From Limnanthes douglasii subsp. nivea (taxonomy: Eukaryota > Streptophyta > Magnoliopsida > Brassicales > Limnanthaceae): a stretch of 64,000 nucleotides of DNA. The translations under genes and the position numbers were made by a program. Every line of letters begins with the position of its first letter. The stretch's first letter is position 1. Below, in pieces: positions 45,383 through 55,570 of this stretch. The notes under the pieces were generated by a model. That model worked only from the letters and a program-made list of their open reading frames with translations, was not told the DNA's origin and made no database searches. The stretch lies in the NCBI GenBank assembly GCA_036936605.1, contig JAUPFV010000002.1:318944893-319008892 (forward strand), written 5' to 3'.

Positions 45383-48008
45383 ATGGATTTAAGTGATTGG
45401 AGTGAAGGTTTCAGCTGCAACCTTGATGATTTTGCATCGGAGGAAGAAGAGCCGTTGACAGACCATTTGGAAACCAAAAATGAGGTGTTTTCCGAAATTT
45501 TTCATGTCTGTGCGAACATAGCGGTGCCACCGCTATATAATGGATGAACTGCGAACAATGTGTTCACAATTTTGCATGATTGTTTTTGCAAAAGCGCGAA
45601 CGGCCCGTTCGCAGAAATACCAGATGGACGAACGGGTTGTTCGCGATTTTGCCAAACCTGCGAACAACCACTTCGCGATTTCCACAAATAGATGAGTGCA
45701 CTGCTCGCAATTTGGTGAAATTGTCGTGTTGGTTATTCGCGATTTGGATGAAATATCGAATTCCTTGTTCGCGAAAATGACCTGTTTTGGAAATTAAACG
45801 ATCGTCTAGATTTAAGTATGTTCTCATATAATTGCATCAATGACATATGTAGGAACCCGATCTACCGCCATGTTCGATCGCCGATTACACGAAAGTGTTT
45901 AGTACGGATACTTTTTACACCAAAGCCGATGTGGTTGATTGGGTCGAGTCCGAAATCATAAAACTAGGATTCATTTTGGTCCGTAGTAAAAACGACGACG
46001 GTAGCAAAAGCATGAAAACTCCTAGGATATATTTTAGGTGCGAGAGACACGGGGTTTACAAACCTAACCCCAAATCGGGGTATGTTAAGAAGCGCCGAGA
46101 ATGCTCATCGAAAAAATGCGGGTGTCCGTTCTATTTAAGAGGGAGTCCGGTCTTAGAGCTACCGGGTTATTGGAAAGTGGTTGTGCTAAACGGGAAACAC
46201 AACCACGAACCATTTTTGCACTTGGATGGTCACTCACGAGCCGCTAGACTAAAATTCGAAGAACAATTGTTCGTTCGTAGTCAAACGGAAGTCGGTTCTC
46301 GACCGAGAGAGATATATCACGATTTGAAGATTAAAGACCCGCAAAATGTATCAAGCATGCGCACGATATACAACATGCGGCAAAAACATGATTTGGTTGA
46401 TAAAGCGGGAAAGACCCAAATGCAATACTTGTTTGCTAAGTTAAAAGAACACGAGTACTATGTTTGGGAGCGAAGTTGTGAAGCAACAGACGAGATCCTC
46501 GAGTTGTTTTTTGCACACCCTAAAAGCATCAATTTCATGCGCACTTTTCCTCAAGTTCTTATAATGGATAACACGTACAAGACTACAAGGTATAAGATGC
46601 CTTTACTTGAAATAGTGGGCCAAACTTCGACGAAGAAGAAATTTTGTGTTGCTTTTGTTTTTTTGAGCTACGAGAAACAAGAGAACTACACTTGGGGATT
46701 GAGCGTTCTAAAGAAGGTGTTGATGAACAACAAGTGCACATTACCTAACATTATTGTCACCGATAGGGAGTTGACTTTAATGAATGCTATCGATGATATA
46801 TTTCCGGACGCAACTCACATGCTATGCAATTGGCATATTGGTAAGAATGTCACTTCGTACGCTAAAAAAGTTTTACCGAATTCGGACATGGCCGAAGAGT
46901 TCGGCGAATATTACCAAAGGGTCGCCTATTCGGCCACGCTCGAAGATTATAACAAAAACCTTGCCGAATTGCACCACACGTACGCATTATTTCCATTGGT
47001 TATCGAGTACGTTATGAAGCAATGGATTGACGAATATGGACACAAATTTCTCAATATTCACACGAACAAATTTAAACATTTTGGAAACCAAACTAGCAAT
47101 CGGTGAGTTATATTTCCATCTTCACACAATATTTTTTAATATCAAGTGTTAGAAATCTAATTTATTATATCTCATGTTATAGGGCGGAGAGTGCTCACTC
47201 TAGCCTCAAGCGGGCAATTGGTAGTAGTCTATGCACGTTCGAGCAATTTTGGAAACATGTTCATGCATTGCTAACCACTCAACACTCTAACATTTTCGAG
47301 TCATTCGAGCGTAATAGGTATCGTCCAAGAAACTCAACTAGGGGGCCTAACAAAACCATCTACAAGAATGTCAAAGGTGAGCTTTCATGTAAAGCTATAA
47401 AATTAATAGAGACAAATCTCGCAACGGCCTTGAAAATATGGTTCACTCCCGGAATGTGTGGGTGTGTTATTAGAACAACTCATAATTTACCATGTGCTTG
47501 CAAATTAGCTTTGATTTATAAAGAAGGAAGGCCGGTTAGAAAAGATGAGTGTGATGTCTATTGGAGTACGTTAAAGATCAAACCTAATGAGGAGTTTGAT
47601 ACCGAAGACGAGCTCACTAGAAAACTCTCCTTAATAGATAGCACCATCCGCGGTTACGGGCAACACGTCCAAGATCATATTATAAATAGGATGATGCAAA
47701 TCCTAGATCCCGCTAGAAGTCACGTTTTGGAACCTAAGGAGCCGGTTGTTACTAAAGGTAGGAAAAAAGCCGGCCGGGACAAATCAACTCAACGAGACCC
47801 TAGCGAGTGGGAATACGATGGTAGTCTAGGCGCTAGCACTCCCGACACGATTGGTAGCACGGCTGCCTCGGTAGGTAATAGAACATTTCTAGCACCAAAA
47901 GCCAAGACGAAAGAAAAAGCGAAAACCAAGGCTCAACCGAAGAAATATAAAGTTCCTCGACCGAAAAAATCATCAAAGGGCCAAGATTTTAGCTGGTACG
48001 AGAGTTAG
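45383..48008 (+). CDS. MULE transposase, FAR1-type, with introns
   Basis: Exons 45383-45484, 45853-47102 and 47183-48008 (GT..AG), in frame to TAG at 48006, 725 residues. Exon 1 is acidic. A FAR1/WRKY-GCM1-type zinc domain spans about residues 50-145 (C.RHG.YK, CGCPFYLRG, GKHNHEPF). The DDE transposase core has LIMDNTYKT (D near 272), IVTDREL (D near 336) and LCNWHI; the exon 2/3 junction restores TSNRAESAH.SLKR, typical of the family. A SWIM-type motif CGCV...LPCACKLA lies near residue 542. It would bind the element ends and catalyse excision and insertion in the nucleus. The stop at 48006 precedes OTU coding sequence in the same frame, so it may be a nonsense mutation in a longer fusion. 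Intron 1 is full of GCGAAC repeats. Confidence 0.88.
45500..45800. repeat. Subterminal GCGAAC / TTCGCGATTT repeat cluster, left
   Basis: Many copies of TGCGAAC, TTCGCGATTT and their reverse complements in both orientations, within the first transposase intron. Similar clusters lie at 48920-49085 and 54880-55170. Dense subterminal repeats often serve as transposase binding sites; here that is inference. Confidence 0.75.
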
Positions 48009-48697
48009 TTTCCTAACTATTTTCATGACTACATTTCTAGCGTCGAAGACGTCTCTCCCGACGGTAATTGCGGATTCCGGGCCGTTGCTTTGATGGTATA
48101 CGGTAAATCCGATTCATAGGACCAAGTTAGACGGGATTTGATCGGCGAATTGCAAAATGAACGCGAGTTATGGGAGAGAGTGTTTGATGGTTCACAAGGT
48201 GTAGATAACCCAGTGAGAAGGTTGAATGTTTTCGAATTGTATGGTGCCGGTACTAGGCATTGGATGACGTTACCCGATTTAGGGTTAATGATAGCCACTG
48301 GATACCAATGTATCGTATACCACATTTCACTTCACCAATCGCACACTTATCTACCTCTACGCGGTATGCCTCCTCGATCGTGTCCTAACCTAGAAGTTGG
48401 TATAGATTTTGTGCACGGTAACCATTTCGTCAAAGTAAGTATACAAATGCGTGTTTCAATTTTATATATTATTTTTGAGACCAATTATTTATCTTGCTTT
48501 TATTTGTGTAGGTTGTATTGAATGTACCACTTCCGGAAATTTATCCTACTTGGTTTCCGTTTCGCACGGAACATGCCGTCACCGGTTGGGCAATACCGCT
48601 CGACAAGAGATTGAACAAACATAACCAAATCAAGCGCGCCCAACCATCGACCGCACACGAAGAGCCACCACATGTCTTCGATTTGGGTGAAGACTAA
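48009..48697 (+). pseudogene. OTU-type cysteine protease domain, 3' part of transposase gene
   Basis: Continues the transposase frame directly after the TAG at 48006-48008: FPNYFHDYISSVEDVSPDG, then the catalytic box DGNCGFRAVA. A second in-frame TAG is at 48117-48119, then QVRRDL, VFELYGAGTRHWMTLPD and HGNHFVKV (likely catalytic His). An intron at 48435-48511 (GTAAGT...TGTAG) joins K to VVLNVPLP, and the frame ends at TAA 48697. The Asp, Cys and His expected of an OTU deubiquitinase are present. OTU domains C-terminal to MULE transposases occur in other plant elements. The two stops suggest that this copy makes transposase without OTU, or needs readthrough. Confidence 0.82.
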
Positions 48698-48919
48698 TAA
48701 TTTGATTATGCATTACTTGTTTTTATCCCGTTGTGTTTACGAATATTTTTTTTTACTTTCACCTCGGTTTGTAATCGATACTCCCACGTTTTATCTATTT
48801 TGAAAATTCCATTTCATATCATTATTGTAAAAACAAGTTGCACAAAAAAATTAAATTGCAAGTTCCCCCAAAAATTACAATCTTATCCAAAAAAGTGGGA
48901 AAAAATTCAAAAAATCGGC

Positions 48920-49085
48920 ACAGTTGCGAATTTGCGAATGAAGAACGTTTGATTTTTCCAAAATTGCGAACTCCGACCGCTATGATTTGGCAAAATCGCG
49001 AACGAGTTATTCGCGATTTTGGAAACTCACAGCCTCCTGCATTCGCGAATCGAGAGAGTTACAGCCTCATGTGTTCGCGAAACTC
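48920..49085. repeat. GCGAA-rich repeat cluster downstream of OTU
   Basis: Repeated TTGCGAA, TTCGCGATTTTG and TTCGCGAA words in alternating orientation, like the clusters at 45.5 kb and 54.9-55.2 kb. Confidence 0.7.
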
Positions 49086-49102
49086 TCTGTAAATTTAGTA
49101 TT

Positions 49103-49855
49103 TTCACCATTTTGTGACTTTCCCGATTCCAAAACTGATTTTTCTTTTTACCAACATTATACATTAGTCATTTGGCCCGAATGATTCGAATTTTGTGGGA
49201 AAAAAAACCCCAAAAAAGTTGAAAAAACTACTTCAAAGTAGCCTAAAATGGTCACCATTTTGTGACTTTCCCGACTCCAAAACTGATTTTTTCTTTTTAC
49301 CAACATTATACATTAGTCATTTGGCCCGAATGATTCGAATTTTGTGGGGAAAAAACCCCAAAAAAGTTGAAAAAACTACTTCAAAGTAGCCTAAAATGGT
49401 CACATTTTGTGACTTTCCCGACTCCAAAACTGATTTTTCTTTTTACCAACATTATACATTAGTCATTTGGCCCGAATGATTCGAATTTTGTGTAAAACAA
49501 AAACCCCAAAAAAGTTGAAAAAACTACTTTAAAGTAGCCTAAAATGGTCACATTTTGTGACTTTCATGACTCCAAAACTGATTTTTCTTTTTACCAACAT
49601 TATACATTAGTCATTTGGCCCGAATGATTCGAATTTTGTGGAAAAAAACCCCCAAAAAAGTTGAAAAAACTACTTCAAAGTAGCCTAAAATGGTCACATT
49701 TTGTGACTTTCCCGACTCCAAAACTGATTTTTCTTTATACCAACATTATACATTAGTCATTTGGCCCGAGTGATTCGAATATTGTGGAAAAACAAAACTC
49801 AAAATAGTTGAAAAAACTACTTCAAAGTAGCCTAAAATGGTCACATTTTTGATAT
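49103..49855 (+). repeat. Five-copy ~147-bp tandem array in MULE
   Basis: Units start near 49108, 49255, 49401, 49549 and 49694, each with CATTTTGTGACTTTC, CCAAAACTGATTTTT, CATTATACATTAGTCATTTGG, CCCGAATGATTCGAA and AAAGTAGCCTAAAATGGTC. Small frames seen here are repeat artefacts. The array lies between the OTU region and the small-gene pair. Confidence 0.93.
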
Positions 49856-50190
49856 TTTCACGTTTATTTACTTTTTTAGTCCGAAAAGTTTTTTTAAACC
49901 ATTATTATTAGTTGTGATTTGAAGTATCATATATGAACCGACACATGGAAATATATAAGATAATATCATTATTAGTTGTGATTTGAAGTATCATTTTCAA
50001 AGAAATGATTCGAAATTTGTGGGAAAGATTAAGATTTTAATAACATCCTAAAAACTACTTAAAAGTAGGATAACGTTGTCAGACATGTAAGGATAACGTA
50101 ATCTGAATAGGCGATTAATGTGGTGACACATAATATATACAAAAATACACACATATCGAAGATAATTATTACAACCCACGTGGTTTAAAT

Positions 50191-50260
50191 CAGGGTCTCA
50201 TTATAGCCAATGACAACATTGCATTCGAAATGGTATGAATTTCGCTATAATGAGACCTTA
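50191..50260. promoter_or_regulatory. Paired internal TIR-like motifs upstream of small gene
   Basis: GGGTCTCATTATAGCC at 50193-50208 and its inverted form GCTATAATGAGACC at 50244-50257 face each other 140-190 bp upstream of the small gene at 50387. They match the inner part of the terminal repeats. Confidence 0.7.
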
Positions 50261-50386
50261 TCCAAATATTAAACGCCCACCAAAATTGACTCGCCCCCTA
50301 TAAAATAGGACATAAATTCTAGAAAAATACGACACTTTCGCAACCTATAGCACTCACGAAAATATAAAACTCGTTAACGTTTACAT

Positions 50387-50635
50387 ATGGAGTTTACGGC
50401 GGACGAAGACTACCACATGCTTTGAGCTGTGAAGATTGGACGGCAGATACTGGGGGAAGATACCAGCGATCAGTTTTTTGAGCGTGTCCTATGTACGATG
50501 TATATAAACTACGGCCGTTTAGGTACAAAAGGTATCGTCGTGCGTACTCGTGAGCAGATCAAAAGCATATACAATTTTTGCAAGCCAATACAACATTTGT
50601 GTTTCTTGCCAAATAATGTCTGCAAAACAAGGTAA
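50387..50635 (+). pseudogene. Small MULE protein family, copy with nonsense codon
   Basis: From ATG 50387 the plus strand reads MEFTADEDYHML, then TGA at 50423, then AVKIGRQILGEDTSDQFFER, CTMYINYGRLGTKG and REQIKS, and stops at 50635. It is a close paralogue of the minus-strand gene 50726-51103, arranged tail to tail. The C-terminal helix of the intact copy is missing. A TATA-like CCTATAAAATAGG near 50305 precedes it. The TGA could come from CGA by C-to-T change (inference). Confidence 0.7.
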
Positions 50636-50725
50636 TGAAAACTTTAACAAGTTATAGCATTAACTTAAACAAACAGAAAATACAGAACCTACAAGATGCA
50701 AACAATTAAAAACATAACATAATTC

Positions 50726-51103
50726 TCAATCGTCGAAGTCATATCCCAAGTTGTCGTTAGACTCAATCCCCTCTTCCCTCTCAGTAATCCTATTCTCAAG
50801 ATACACTACCATATCCTTAGTGATGTAGTCTACCACCGTCATGTTCCAGATGGCAGCTGCTTCTTGCTTAATTTTAAATGGTAGAAATAACAAACGATCC
50901 ATTGGTTTGCAAAAAATGTACCTCTCCTTGATTTGGTCACAGTTACGCACAACAAAACCTTCAGTTCCTAAACGGCCGTAGTTGTAGTACATATTACACA
51001 AGACCAGCTCGAAAAACGCGTCGCTACTATCTTCTCCCAACTCTCGGAGGGCAAGTTTCACTGCCTCGAGCAAATGGTAATCTTCATTAGGGGTAAACTC
51101 CAT
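50726..51103 (-). CDS. Small MULE protein family, intact copy
   Basis: 125 codons from ATG 51103 on the minus strand. I do not recognise the family. Visible features: N-terminal TPNEDYHLLEAVKLALREL (a short helix rich in Glu and Leu), FFELVLCNMYYNYGR, CDQIKERY, a hydrophobic RLLFLPFKIK, WNMTVVDYITKDMVVYLEN, and an acidic Asp-rich tail. It is predicted to be mostly helical, without signal peptide or membrane segment. The ED..LL.AV start slightly recalls a Myb/SANT helix, but the tryptophan pattern is absent. The promoter side has CCTATAAATAG near 51147, GTTCCCGCCC near 51173 and a TIR-like GGGGTCTCATTATAG at 51242-51256. It sits between transposase-OTU and PMD. Confidence 0.72.
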   Translation of the reverse strand: MEFTPNEDYHLLEAVKLALRELGEDSSDAFFELVLCNMYYNYGRLGTEGFVVRNCDQIKERYIFCKPMDRLLFLPFKIKQEAAAIWNMTVVDYITKDMVVYLENRITEREEGIESNDNLGYDFDD

Positions 51104-51241
51104 TGGTTAAACTATTTATCTTCGAGGAGTGCTTGACGTCTATTTATAGGCTCGTCGTTGTTTGGGCGGGAACTGCATTAAAAGCTGGTGTTTTTAGCGG
51201 CAGTTTTTGTAGGTGTCTCCAAACCTGGTGATGGAAGTTGT

Positions 51242-51256
51242 GCTATAATGAGACCC
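51242..51256 (-). promoter_or_regulatory. Internal TIR-like motif upstream of minus-strand small gene
   Basis: CTATAATGAGACCCC on the plus strand (GGGGTCTCATTATAG on the minus), about 140 bp upstream of the ATG at 51103; the same distance as the 50244 motif from its gene. Confidence 0.65.
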
Positions 51257-51464
51257 CTACTATTATTGCACTGCAACATTAGAGTACTTTTGTAAATATT
51301 AGTTGTCACATACTCATTCACCAGTTTGGATTACGTTATCCTTATCTTACAAGTGTCGTTTATCGATAGGTCAACTTGGATAACGTTATCTTAAGCATAA
51401 AAGTGGTACAGAAAGACGTAATTTTAGGCAAAACAAATAATAGCCAATATACCAATTGCAAAAA

Positions 51465-51545
51465 ATGTGTCCATGGACTGAGTTGGAAGATCAATATCTG
51501 ATGATGGCATCAGCTGAAGTTGGTAATGAGACCATGATGGCATAA
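51465..51545 (+). pseudogene. Possible N-terminal remnant of small MULE protein family
   Basis: A 26-residue frame, MCPWTELEDQYLMMASAEVG and a few more residues, then TAA. The ELEDQYL box resembles the FEDEYL and NEDYHLL starts of the family members in this window. Too short for certainty. Confidence 0.35.
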
Positions 51546-52202
51546 ATGTGGGTGGTTGTGGTGGTCAGAGTTAAATGGTACTCCTAAGTAAATGGAAGTA
51601 GATTCAAGTCTTTTCAACTACTATTTATATCGGCGTAGTAGAAGTAGTAGTGGTTGTCTTCTCGGTTTTGGAGGGACAACATCTGGCACTTAAGTTTATC
51701 GGTGGTACGATCAAATGGATAAAAATTAAAATTAAAATTAAATTTAAATGCTTTTACTAAGTTTATTGGTGGCAGGATCTAATACCGGTCTTTATTTATG
51801 ATGATGGATTTGTTATCCATATATTAGTTAATTTATTATGATGATGGACTTCAATGTGATTACATTTAAAGAGTAGTTGATGTTTGAGCATATGTTTGAC
51901 TTTATAAAAAAATTTGAGTTTCCGCAATTTAATGCTGTTATTCATAAAAACAGCACAAGGTACGAACATAAAAACATAATAACAAGACTACATAAAAAAA
52001 GCAAAACATATAATAATCATCTGAATATTATAATACTGTATGAAAACATATGGAGGGAATGAAGTGAAGGTTTCCTGCTTAAAAGAGATTTACGCGGGAA
52101 CAAAAACAACATTCCCCGCTAACAATTTTCGAGCTGAACCACCCAGTTCGAGTCTATAAATACTATAATCAGACTATGAAACTAAACATTTAAGTTATAA
52201 CA
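51546..52202. other. Spacer upstream of third small gene
   Basis: AT-rich without a supported gene. The last 110 bp hold a likely promoter: GCGGGAA (52094) facing TTCCCCGC (52112), and a TATA box CTATAAATA at 52154-52162, about 45 bp before the ATG at 52203. Confidence 0.55.
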
Positions 52203-52670
52203 ATGGGTGATTCAGGCTGGAACGTGCATGAAGATGCAAGCCTCCTAAACGCATTTGACTTCGTGAGAGGTACGATGCAAGAGGATATTCTTGGCTTCAT
52301 CGATGCGGTCTTGTGGAGAATGTTCTTCAACCATGGTAGGGATGCTTCCTGCCCAGGATGTATGATGCCCCGACCACGCGGACGCGAAGAAGTGTTCGAT
52401 AGGTTAGGTTATCGTAAAACAGTTACTATACAGATTGAGTCGCTAGCTTACGAAGTCCGAAGAAAAGTCCGAAATGTATTCAACATGAGATTGCAAAGTA
52501 CAATTACGCAGGAGATGGTGTCACATGCGATACAGTCGCAGGAGCAAGAAATAGCCGACACAATAGCCAGTGCCATTGAAACGTATTCAACTCCCGAAGG
52601 AAGTAGTGATCCAGATGAATATTCGTTCGAGAATAGGTTTGAGTATATAATGAACTATCCGACTCCATAG
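52203..52670 (+). CDS. Small MULE protein family, longer copy
   Basis: 155 codons. Same layout as the protein at 50726-51103: VHEDASLLNAFDFVR at the start, AVLWRMFFNHGR (compare LVLCNMYYNYGR), a Cys/Arg-rich insertion (CPGCMMPRPRGREE), a central helix, then VFNMRLQSTITQEMVSHAI (compare IWNM...ITKDMVVYL) and an acidic Glu/Asp/Ser tail. No catalytic motif, signal peptide or membrane segment is apparent. It may be a nucleic-acid or protein-binding accessory factor, but this is speculation. The frame is fully open and a TATA box sits just upstream, so it could be expressed. Confidence 0.7.
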   Translation: MGDSGWNVHEDASLLNAFDFVRGTMQEDILGFIDAVLWRMFFNHGRDASCPGCMMPRPRGREEVFDRLGYRKTVTIQIESLAYEVRRKVRNVFNMRLQSTITQEMVSHAIQSQEQEIADTIASAIETYSTPEGSSDPDEYSFENRFEYIMNYPTP

Positions 52671-53067
52671 AACTAAGTGTGCAATGCTAACTGAGGGTTA
52701 GTTTATCTACCGTTTGCTTTAATTTATTTGCTTATGTATTTCTAATTATGCAATGCTTTTGATTAAAGTGTAATTTATTTGCTTATGTATTTTTAATTAT
52801 GCAATGCTTTCTAATTATGCGAGAAGTTTAGGTGTTATTGTTTTAAGTGTTATTGTTTTTACGACACACTTTAAACAAAAGAAACTCGATAAAATCATAT
52901 CAGCGAAAGCAACAACTTAAGTAAAACAAATGGTAAACATCCAAACAAAAGCAATAACTGAAGCAACAAAACCAATTCCATACAACCATATCAACGAAAG
53001 CAACAACTAAAGTAAAAAAAAGGTAGTACCAAACAATCGTCCTACTAATCATATAATACAAATGCAG
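52671..53067. other. Spacer between convergent small gene and PMD gene
   Basis: AT-rich 3' region shared by the converging genes. Two short direct repeats (TTTATTTGCTTATGTATTT near 52725 and 52785; CAACAACT.AAGTAAAA near 52910 and 53000). Confidence 0.55.
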
Positions 53068-54790
53068 TCAATCGGCATGGCGGTACCGGTGCGCCAAAAG
53101 CGAACACTCGTGTATCTCCCGACGTAAGTCCTCCATACTCATCTCGTCCGCTCTAGAATCAACATCAGTCACACGATCAGAAAGGTGATACAGTCGTGCC
53201 TGATATGTAATCGCACTCGGGGTCTCTGGAACATGTGAAGCAGATGGACCGAGGATACTAGGATCAAGTAGAATGTACCATAGGTGGTCAAGGATCCATA
53301 CATCGTAAAAAGAGGTCGTGCCATGACCGCCTATATCATATGTGTCACCGCGAATCCTCTCGTCAACAATGTGTGACTGCCAGCCTATCCATGTGGCCTC
53401 ATCCCACAAAAATCGCGTGTTGACACGCCTCCTCCTATCTGCTGGTAAAACCGCCCGCAACGCCGGTGGTATGTCCTGAATGTGCCCTAGCTGTCGAGCC
53501 ACCCTAAGTGGATAGTACGCCTCAACTACGTTGAACGCCTTCAGCGTGTGGTCGATCCAAGCCACATCCTGGAAAGGGAAATGCGCACGATGCAAGCGGT
53601 AAGGCATGAACCAAACCTGTAATATGTTAGTTAATAATTTTTAAAAAACTATAAGTAATAATAAATTAACGATATGGAAGCAAATGTAAAAAATCATCGT
53701 AACTCACATTGTTCTCCGTCAATGAAACCATTCTCTGTCGGATTTTGATACGAGTCTCATCATCCGCACGAAACGGTGTTGGTACATATCGGCACATAGT
53801 CGGCATAGAACCAGCAATCCTTAAAGTCGAGTGCAGCGACGACTTTCCTAGATGGTGGTACAGCTGAGCTAGTATATGCTGGCCCCAATTATATCTAACG
53901 GACGCCCTATAATGCTCTACAAACTGGAGGTAATCTAACGATATACTGTTCCCCGTCTTGTTCACCAAAACACAACAACCCAGCATGTGCAACATATAAC
54001 CCCTCGTGACACACTCTACTTCACCATTAGACATGGTATCATCCGTAAAACAGGGCTGCATGTACTGCTCACGTAAAACCTATAAACGAACAGATCTACC
54101 ATTACCCCCCTGTTACGCCCTAAATCATACCTAAGTGCATCCTGATCTATCCCTAATGCACTAGAATACCAAGCCAAACGCTGTCCATCACTAGGAAATG
54201 TCTGAACAACAAAATCATCACCTGTCACCGGGAGACCAGTAATAACGTGGACGTCGTCTAACGTCACCGTCATCTCACCGAAACTGAAGTGAAAGTTGTT
54301 CGTCTCTGAATGCCACCTCTCCAGAAAAGCATATACAAGATGTACGTTGGTACTCCAACGCTCCAACACATCGGTGAGGGGACCGAAGCAAGACATCCTA
54401 ACTTGCTGTCTGACCCTACAAGATCCCATGCACAGTGGGTACCGTACATAGAGTAGCACCGCGAGTGTCAACGAGCCTACATAAAACATAAATAACTTAG
54501 AAATAATACAAAAGAACATATGTCGTACTTTAAAACGCGTAATTACTTACCTCTCCTGCAAACATGTGGTAGGCCTCGTGCTGTGCATAGTTTGGATATA
54601 GACCAGACACATGCAGATTCACCCTCTAAAATAGCTGGTCCAGTGTCACAAACGCATGGGATATAATAGGGGCCGGAGTAGAAGCGCTAGGCCTACGCCT
54701 AACGGACCGTGACCGTGACACAAGCTCCTCGTGCTCGCCATCACCGCTCGAGCCTGAATGTCGAACAGGTGTATGCTATGTGCGAGGCAT
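53068..54790 (-). pseudogene. Plant mobile domain (PMD) gene of the MULE
   Basis: Exon-like blocks on the minus strand: 54790-54551 (N-terminus, Arg/Ser-rich, with in-frame TAG at 54778-54776 and 54628-54626), about 54476-54130 (LVYAFLERWHSETNNFHFSF, VTLDDVHVITGLPVTGD), about 54089-53708 (CVTRGYMLHMLGC, NKTGNSISLDYLQF) and 53616-53068 (VWFMPYRLHRAHFPFQDVAW, YYPLRVARQLGHIQDIP, LWDEATW, then a C-terminal helix). The 53708/53616 junction is a clean GT..AG splice (NN to VWF). The join near 54.1 kb is out of frame in the simplest model. PMD proteins MAIN and MAIL1 of Arabidopsis work with PP7-like phosphatase in silencing and meristem maintenance; many PMD copies sit in transposons. The N-terminal stops make this copy doubtful as an active gene. 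Confidence 0.82.
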
Positions 54791-54879
54791 GCTGAAATAC
54801 AACAAATAAAATTATTAATAAATTTGGGAAAAAAAACTTCACAATTTGACCAAACAACAAAAAATAAACATTCCCTACG

Positions 54880-55170
54880 TTTGTGAAATTGCGAACACGG
54901 AGTTTGCAATTTCAACAAATAAAATTATTAATAAATTTGGGAAAAAAAACTTCACAATTTGACAAAATGACCAAAAATAAACATTCCCTACGTTTGTGAA
55001 ATTGCGAACACGGAGTTTGTAATTTAACCAAAATTGCGAACACTGAGTTCGCAATTTTGGTGAAATTGCAAACTCAGTGTTCGCAATTTCAACTTCCATG
55101 GAAATGCAAAATTGCGAACATGCACTTCGCGATTATGCACGGGTTGCGAAGTGCCTGTTCGCAAATTTGC
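54880..55170. repeat. Subterminal GCGAACA / TTCGCAATTT cluster, right
   Basis: Alternating ATTGCGAACAC and GTTCGCAATTTC words, several per 100 bp and in both orientations. A 54-bp stretch (AATAAACATTCCCTACGTTT and neighbours) is duplicated at about 54867 and 54977. Mirrors the cluster at the left end. Confidence 0.75.
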
Positions 55171-55570
55171 ATTTCCAGCAGCCCCTGCAACCCCAGATCT
55201 AGATCGAACCCAAAACTCTAAATACCAACCCAAATTCAACAAGCATGGTACCAAAACGTTCCTAATGCATCGACTAACACGAATCTACAACTATTTTTCC
55301 AAAAAAACAACAACATATACATGAAAATCAGACTTTTTATGAAGAACCCTAAAATCTAAATATCACTAAAAATACTAAAGTAAAATGCTTAAAAATTACA
55401 TGAATAGGTAAATAATTCGTATCTTAAGGTGTTTGTAATGTTGGATTTGAGAAATCTTGCTTTTTGTTTTCGGGATTTTGAGAGACTTTGCTAAAGAGAA
55501 GAGAGAAGAAGAGAGAAAAGAGAGAAAAGGGCTGAAAATACAGCTTTTATATCAGGGGTAAATGAGTCTT

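Noticed and set aside
49103..49855. CRISPR-like repeat array
   Set aside because: Units are 147 bp and directly adjacent with no unique spacers, in a plant transposon; it is a plain tandem array.
50387..52670. Myb/SANT-domain call for the small MULE proteins
   Set aside because: Only the ED..L..A start is suggestive; the spaced aromatic residues of a Myb/SANT fold are not visible.
54646..55254. Minus-strand frames over the right subterminal repeats
   Set aside because: Built from GCGAAC-type repeats; periodic peptide without domain character.
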